This document shows positions 59,208-64,000 of a stretch of DNA of 64,000 bases, in pieces. The stretch's first letter is position 1. Each line of letters begins with the position of its first letter. The DNA comes from Vogesella fluminis. GTDB taxonomy: Bacteria > Pseudomonadota > Gammaproteobacteria > Burkholderiales > Chromobacteriaceae. A model generated the notes under the pieces. It searched no databases. It was not told the origin of the DNA and worked only from the letters and a program-made list of their open reading frames with translations. The stretch spans positions 1 through 64,000 of the forward strand of contig NZ_BMYP01000009.1 in NCBI RefSeq assembly GCF_014652335.1, written 5' to 3'. Made by a program: the position numbers and the translations under genes.

Positions 59208-60800
59208 ATGCGAGTTGCTAAACACCTTTTGCTGGCTGCCGGTCTGACTGCCGCGGCATCCGCCGCCCAGGCTGCAGGGACCCTGATCTACTGCTCCGAG
59301 GCCAGCCCTGAAGGCTTTGATTCTGCACAATACACCGGCGGTTCCACCTTTGACGCCGCCGGTCACGCCATGTTCAACCGCCTGATCGAGTTCAAGGCCG
59401 GTTCCACCAATATCGAGCCGGGTCTGGCCGAGTCGTGGACCTCGTCGCCGGACGGCCTGACCTACACCTTCAAGCTGCGCAAGGGCGTCAAGTTCCACAC
59501 GACCGAATACTTCACCCCGTCCCGCGATTTCAATGCCGATGACGTGGTGTTCAGTTTCATGCGGATGATCGACAAGAACCATCCGTTCCGCAAAGCGTAC
59601 AACGTCGAATTCCCGTACGCGTCCGATACCGGCCTGGACAGCAACATCAGCGCCGTCGAGAAGACCGATCCGTACACCGTGGTGTTCAAGCTGAAGGCCC
59701 CGGATGCCGACCTGCTGGCCAAGATCGCGATGCCGTTCGCGTCCATCCTGTCCGCCGAGTTCGGCGACAAGCTGATGAAGGAAGGCAAGGCGTCGATGAT
59801 CAACCAGCAGCCGGTCGGCACTGGTCCGTTCATCCTGAAGCGCTACCAGAAAGACGCGCAGATCCGTTACGCGGCCAACAAGCAATACTGGAAAAAAGGC
59901 GACGTCAAGGTCGACAACCTGATCTTCGCGATCACCACCGACCCATCGGTGCGTGCCCAGAAGATGAAGGCCGGCGAATGCCAGATCATGTCCTATCCGA
60001 AGCCGCAGGATCTGGCCGGCATGAAGGCCGATCCGGCGCTGAAGATGCTGTCCGCACCGGGTTTCAACATCGGCTACCTCGCCTACAACGTTGAAAAGCC
60101 GCAGCTGAAGAAGCTGGAAGTGCGCCAGGCTCTGGACATGGCGATCAACCGCAAGGCGATCATCGACGCCGTGTACCAAGGCCAGGGCCAGGAAGCGGCC
60201 AACCCGTTCCCTGCTTCGCTGTGGTCGTACAACAAGTCGCTGCGCAACCAGTCGACCGATATCGCCAAGGCCAAGGCCCTGCTGGCCAAGGCCGGCTACC
60301 CGAACGGCTTTGAAATCACGCTGTGGGCAATGCCGGTACAGCGTCCGTACAACCCGAACGCCAAGCTGATGGCGGAAATGATCCAGGCCGACTGGGCCAA
60401 GATCGGCGTCAAGGCCAAGATCACTTCCTACGAGTGGGGTGAATACCTCAAGCGCATGAAGAACGGCGAGCATGATGCCGGCCTGATCGGCTGGACCGGC
60501 GACTACGCCAGCCCGGACAACTTCCTCGGCGTGTTGCTGACCTGCGAAGCCATCGGCGGCTCCAACTACGCGCGCTACTGCAGCAAGGCCTTCGACAAGG
60601 AAGTGCTGGGCGCCCGCAAGAGCACCGACCTGAAGCAGCGCACCGCCATGTACATGAAGGCACAGGAAATCTTCAAGAAGGACATGCCTTGGTCGACCAT
60701 CGCCCACTCGGTGGTGAACCAGCCGATGCGCAAGGAAGTGAACGGCTTCAAGATCAGCCCGTTCGGCGACTATTCCTTCAAGGGCGTTAGCGTCAAGTAA
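59208..60800 (+). CDS. dppA: Periplasmic dipeptide-binding protein DppA
   Basis: A 530-residue family 5 solute-binding protein. Signal MRVAKHLLLAAGLTAAASAAQA, then GTLIYCSEASPEGFDSAQYTGGSTFD, typical of DppA, with the RKGVKFHTT and PVGTGPFILK motifs. It captures dipeptides (or heme/ALA in some species). The start is ATG 59208, since the frame extends upstream without a signal peptide. Confidence 0.94.
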   Translation: MRVAKHLLLAAGLTAAASAAQAAGTLIYCSEASPEGFDSAQYTGGSTFDAAGHAMFNRLIEFKAGSTNIEPGLAESWTSSPDGLTYTFKLRKGVKFHTTEYFTPSRDFNADDVVFSFMRMIDKNHPFRKAYNVEFPYASDTGLDSNISAVEKTDPYTVVFKLKAPDADLLAKIAMPFASILSAEFGDKLMKEGKASMINQQPVGTGPFILKRYQKDAQIRYAANKQYWKKGDVKVDNLIFAITTDPSVRAQKMKAGECQIMSYPKPQDLAGMKADPALKMLSAPGFNIGYLAYNVEKPQLKKLEVRQALDMAINRKAIIDAVYQGQGQEAANPFPASLWSYNKSLRNQSTDIAKAKALLAKAGYPNGFEITLWAMPVQRPYNPNAKLMAEMIQADWAKIGVKAKITSYEWGEYLKRMKNGEHDAGLIGWTGDYASPDNFLGVLLTCEAIGGSNYARYCSKAFDKEVLGARKSTDLKQRTAMYMKAQEIFKKDMPWSTIAHSVVNQPMRKEVNGFKISPFGDYSFKGVSVK

Positions 60801-61131
60801 GTTCGCGGTATCGCCCGGCTGGTCCGGGTGAATGGCAAGGAGGGCGCCTTTGGCCCCTCCTTGTTCATTATCAGGCGGACGGTTTATGCAAAAGGAAAAT
60901 CGGGGCGCGGCCGTGGCGGATGGGTGTCCGGCGGTTGACTTGCATCAAGGCAACCGCGGTGTGCGATCCGTAAAGTGCATCCTGCCGTGGCGGCGATGCA
61001 TCTGGTGTAGGTGGGTGGTCAGATGCAGCTACGTCGCCCGGCACCTCATGTTTTCCTTCCTGCAGTCCCCGTTCCCTGTCTCTTGCAGCAATACGTCACG
61101 CCAGCCTTGTGCGTGGACGGGAGACCTTCAC
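60801..61131. promoter_or_regulatory. dppA-dppB intercistronic region
   Basis: 331 bp without a gene. A 9-bp stem (60836-60844 with 60855-60863) probably protects the dppA message or ends part of the transcripts. A Fnr-like box follows at 60935-60948, and a further dyad GCATCTG/CAGATGC at 60998-61026. Confidence 0.55.
60935..60948. promoter_or_regulatory. Candidate Anr/Fnr box before dppB
   Basis: TTGAC-TTGC-ATCAA, nine of ten consensus bases, about 185 bp before dppB. Confidence 0.45.
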
Positions 61132-62160
61132 ATGTTTTTCTTTATCCTGCGTCGTCTTGGCGTGCTGATTCCGACCTTTTTCGGCATCACGCTGATTACC
61201 TTCAGCCTGATCCGCATGATCCCCGGCGATCCCATCGAGGTGATGATGGGTGAGCGTTCGCTAGACCCGGTGCTGCACGCGGCGGCGATGAAGCGCCTGG
61301 GCCTGGATCAGCCGCTGTATATCCAGTACTTCGACTATATCGGCAACCTGTTCCAGGGCAATCTCGGCGCCTCGCTGAAAACCCAGCAGAGCGTGTGGAG
61401 CGAATTCACCACCCTGTTCCCGGCCACGCTGGAGCTGGCGCTGTGCGCGCTGGTGTTCGCCACCGTCTGTGGCCTGCTGGCCGGCGTGGTGGCGGCGATC
61501 AAGCGCGGCTCCATCTTCGACCACGGCGTGATGGGCATCTCGCTGACCGGTTTTTCTATGCCGATCTTCTGGTGGGGCCTGATCCTGATCATGCTGTTTT
61601 CGGTACAACTGGGCTGGACTCCGGTTTCCGGCCGTCTCGATCTCGCCTTTGACGTGCAGCCCGATACCGGCTTCATGCTGATCGACGCCTGGCGTGCCGA
61701 AATGGCCGATCCCGAATACAACGCCGGCGCCTTCAAGGACGCGGTGATGCACCTGATCCTGCCGGCCATCGTGCTGGGCACCATTCCGCTGGCGGTGATC
61801 GCGCGGATGACGCGCTCGTCGATGCTGGAAGTGCTGCGCGAAGACTACGTGCGTACCGCCCGCGCCAAGGGTCTGTCGCCGGCGCGCGTGATCTTCATCC
61901 ACACCCTGCGCAACGCGCTGATCCCGGTGCTGACCGTGATCGGACTGCAGGTGGGCACGCTGATGGGTGGCGCGGTGCTGACCGAGACCATTTTCTCCTG
62001 GCCCGGCATCGGCAAGTGGCTGATCGACGCCATCGGTCGCCGCGACTACCCGGTGGTGCAGAACGGCATCCTGATCGTGGCCACGCTGGTGATCCTCACC
62101 AACTTCATCGTAGACATCCTGTACGGCATCGCGAACCCGCGCATCCGTCATGCCAAGTAA
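61132..62160 (+). CDS. dppB: Dipeptide ABC permease DppB
   Basis: A 342-residue permease: N-terminal helix MFFFILRRLGVLIPTFFGITLITFSLIRMIPGDP and the EAA loop DYVRTARAKGLSPARVIFIHTLRNALIP. Two charged insertions around residues 170-200 (SGRLDLAFDVQPDTG) are as in DppB of betaproteobacteria. Start ATG 61132; the frame from 60832 covers non-coding DNA. Confidence 0.95.
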   Translation: MFFFILRRLGVLIPTFFGITLITFSLIRMIPGDPIEVMMGERSLDPVLHAAAMKRLGLDQPLYIQYFDYIGNLFQGNLGASLKTQQSVWSEFTTLFPATLELALCALVFATVCGLLAGVVAAIKRGSIFDHGVMGISLTGFSMPIFWWGLILIMLFSVQLGWTPVSGRLDLAFDVQPDTGFMLIDAWRAEMADPEYNAGAFKDAVMHLILPAIVLGTIPLAVIARMTRSSMLEVLREDYVRTARAKGLSPARVIFIHTLRNALIPVLTVIGLQVGTLMGGAVLTETIFSWPGIGKWLIDAIGRRDYPVVQNGILIVATLVILTNFIVDILYGIANPRIRHAK

Positions 62161-62170
62161 GGGGCGAGCA

Positions 62171-63094
62171 ATGACATCCATTTCTACTGCGCCCACCGCG
62201 GCGCCGGTTGAAGATCTGGCCGGTGGCTATCCTTCGCCGCTCAAGGAGTTCTGGCAAGGCTTCTCCCACAACAAGGGTGCCGTCGCCGGGCTGGTGTTCA
62301 TGACCATCGTCGCCGTCTGTGCGCTGTTTGCGCCGTGGATCGCGCCGTACGACCCGATCGAACAGTTCCGCGACTACTTTCTGACGCCGCCGGCCTGGGC
62401 CGATGGCGGCAGCAGCCGGTTCCTGCTCGGCACCGACGAGCTTGGCCGCGACATCCTGTCGCGCCTGATCCACGGCGCGCGCCTGTCGCTGCTGATCGGT
62501 CTGGTGTCGGTGGTGATGGCGCTGGTTCCCGGCGTGGTGATGGGCTTGCTGGCCGCCTTCTTCCCCAAGGCGCTGGGCACCCTGATCATGCGCCTGATGG
62601 ACGTGATGATGGCCTTGCCGTCGCTGCTGCTGGCGGTGGCGATCATGGCCATCCTCGGGCCGGGCCTGGTCAACGCGATGATCGCCATCGCCGTGGTATC
62701 GCTGCCGGCCTACGTGCGGCTGACGCGCGCCTCGGCGATGACCGAACTGAACCGCGACTACGTGACCGCCTCGCGCGTCGCCGGCGCCGGCTTGCTGCGC
62801 CTGATGTTCGTCACCGTGCTGCCCAACTGCATGGCGCCGCTGATCGTGCACGCCACCATGAGCTTCTCCTCCGCCATCCTGGAAATCGCGGCGCTGGGCT
62901 TCCTCGGCCTCGGCGTACAGCCGCCGACACCGGAGTGGGGCACCATGCTGGCCTCGGCGCGTGACTACATGGACAGCGCCTGGTGGGTGGTGACCCTGCC
63001 GGGTCTGACCATCCTGGTGTCGGTGTTGTCGATCAACCTGATGGGCGACGGCCTGCGCGATGCGCTGGACCCGAAAATGAAGCGCGCGGCGTAA
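62171..63094 (+). CDS. dppC: Dipeptide ABC permease DppC
   Basis: A 307-residue permease with the OppC-type N-terminal helix (KGAVAGLVFMTIVAVCALFAPWIAPYDP) and EAA loop RDYVTASRVAGAGLLRLMFVTVLPNCMAP. ATG 62171 has AAGGGG 6 bases before it. It lies 10 bp after dppB and 9 bp before dppD. Confidence 0.95.
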   Translation: MTSISTAPTAAPVEDLAGGYPSPLKEFWQGFSHNKGAVAGLVFMTIVAVCALFAPWIAPYDPIEQFRDYFLTPPAWADGGSSRFLLGTDELGRDILSRLIHGARLSLLIGLVSVVMALVPGVVMGLLAAFFPKALGTLIMRLMDVMMALPSLLLAVAIMAILGPGLVNAMIAIAVVSLPAYVRLTRASAMTELNRDYVTASRVAGAGLLRLMFVTVLPNCMAPLIVHATMSFSSAILEIAALGFLGLGVQPPTPEWGTMLASARDYMDSAWWVVTLPGLTILVSVLSINLMGDGLRDALDPKMKRAA

Positions 63095-63103
63095 GGGAAA
63101 ATC

Positions 63104-64000
63104 ATGAGTCTGTTGCAAATCAAGAACCTCTCGGTCGAATTCGGCTCCGAGAAAAACCCGTTCCGCGCCGTGGAAGGGCTGGACCTGTCGGTCGACCAGG
63201 GCGAGATCGTCGGTATCGTCGGCGAATCTGGCTCCGGCAAGTCGGTGACCATGATGGCGATGATGGGCCTGCTGGAAGGGCAGGGCCGCATCGTCGCCGA
63301 CGAGCTGAGCTTCGACGGCAAGAACCTGCTCACCATCAGCGCGCGGGAACGCCGCAAGATCGTCGGCAAGGACATCGCCATGATCTTCCAGGATCCGATG
63401 ACCTCGCTGAACCCGAGCTACACCGTCGGCTACCAGATCATGGAAGTGCTCAAGGTGCACCAGGGCCTGCGCGGTGCGGCGCTGAAGGCGCGTGCGCTGG
63501 AACTGATGGAGCTGGTGGAGATTCCGGCGGCGAAGACCCGGCTGGAGGCCTATCCGCACCAGCTGTCCGGCGGCATGAGCCAGCGCGTGATGATCGCGGT
63601 GGCGCTGGCCTGTAACCCCAAGCTGCTGATCGCCGACGAGCCGACCACCGCGCTGGACGTCACCATCCAGGCGCAGATCATGGACCTGCTGGTCAACCTG
63701 CAAAAAGAACGCAATATGGCACTGCTGATGATCACCCACGATCTGGCGGTGATTGCCGAGGTGGCGCACCGCGTGGCGGTGATGTACGCCGGCCAGGTGG
63801 CCGAGGAAGGCACCGTGCCGCAGCTGTTCCGTCACCCGGTGCATCCGTATACCCAGGCGCTGCTGTCCTCCATTCCGGAGCACAGCAAGGGCGCACGCCG
63901 GCTGGTGACCCTGCCCGGCATCGTGCCCGGCCAGTACGACCGCCCGAGCGGCTGTCTGCTGTCGCCGCGCTGCCCGTACGTGCAGGAACGCTGCCGCAAC
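63104..64000 (+). CDS. dppD: Dipeptide ABC transporter ATPase DppD (partial)
   Basis: The first 299 residues of an oligopeptide-type ATPase; the gene continues beyond the window. Walker [14 protein letters not shown] (about 38-50), signature LSGGMSQRV (about 155-163), Walker [14 protein letters not shown] (about 175-187), and the C-terminal [17 protein letters not shown] segment that binds a 4Fe-4S cluster or zinc in the DppD/OppD family. DppF should follow. Confidence 0.93.
   Translation, partial: MSLLQIKNLSVEFGSEKNPFRAVEGLDLSVDQGEIVGIVGESGSGKSVTMMAMMGLLEGQGRIVADELSFDGKNLLTISARERRKIVGKDIAMIFQDPMTSLNPSYTVGYQIMEVLKVHQGLRGAALKARALELMELVEIPAAKTRLEAYPHQLSGGMSQRVMIAVALACNPKLLIADEPTTALDVTIQAQIMDLLVNLQKERNMALLMITHDLAVIAEVAHRVAVMYAGQVAEEGTVPQLFRHPVHPYTQALLSSIPEHSKGARRLVTLPGIVPGQYDRPSGCLLSPRCPYVQERCRN

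Noticed and set aside
60194-60203. GCGGCCAACC in dppA as a dispersed-repeat copy
   Set aside because: Only ten bases match and flanking bases do not; A-A-N-P coding in GC-rich DNA explains it.
62105-63883. Long open frame on the minus strand opposite dppC-dppD
   Set aside because: It is antisense to two clear ABC-transporter genes, has histidine/glutamine/arginine-rich low-complexity content and no start context. High GC produces many such shadows (others at 38283-40868 and 5617-6963).

Overview
The window is a high-GC bacterial chromosome segment. Gene neighbourhoods (isc operon iscRSUA-hscBA-fdx-iscX, mlaFEDCB followed by mlaA, rpsU-yqeY-dnaG-rpoD, Anr-like regulator beside hemN, hmp-nsrR) and protein style point to a betaproteobacterium of the order Neisseriales, probably a Chromobacteriaceae relative (Vogesella/Chromobacterium-like). 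The taxon is an inference; no rRNA is present.

Layout. 0-0.8 kb: broken 3' end of a type I restriction specificity gene and a tRNA-Pro(CGG). 0.9-8.1 kb: a divergent trans-4-hydroxy-L-proline cluster (GntR regulator, semialdehyde dehydrogenase and deaminase on the minus strand; epimerase, FAD dehydrogenase and an orphan amino-acid-binding protein on the plus strand), a complete route to 2-oxoglutarate. 8.3-10 kb: suhB and trmJ. 10-14 kb: mla phospholipid transport operon. 14-17.1 kb: dapD, dapC, a DMT transporter. 17.3-19.3 kb: arsR-arsC-acr3. 19.4-24.4 kb: tRNA-Ile(CAU) interrupted by a 250-nt group I intron, then rpoD, dnaG, yqeY, rpsU. 24.5-28.6 kb: thiG, thiS, spoT, rpoZ, gmk. 28.7-30.6 kb: purine permease and apt. 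30.7-36.1 kb: chemoreceptor, murA, BolA-like protein, two-gene ABC exporter. 36.2-42.8 kb: TetR repressor divergent from a tripartite RND efflux operon. 42.9-45.1 kb: Anr/Fnr regulator divergent from hemN. 45.3-50.5 kb: alanine symporter, nsrR, hmp, udk, GST-like protein. 50.7-56.4 kb: isc operon. 56.7-64 kb: a FabH-type synthase, LysR regulator and the dppABCD peptide transporter (dppD runs off the end).

The most striking signal is a short dispersed sequence, AAGGTTGGCCGCA. I count 23 exact copies on either strand, plus about fifteen near-copies, in 56.6 kb; chance predicts about 0.002 exact copies in the whole window. About 60 percent are intergenic, often as inverted pairs forming hairpins, and the rest sit in conserved genes in all three reading frames. 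This is the behaviour of a DNA uptake sequence, yet the motif is unlike the uptake sequences I know from Neisseriaceae or Pasteurellaceae. It may be an undescribed uptake dialect.

Other notable items are the tRNA-Ile intron, a roughly 155-bp hairpin-forming MITE-like element behind iscX, and clear operator candidates for AcrR-, Anr-, NsrR-, IscR- and GntR-type regulators.
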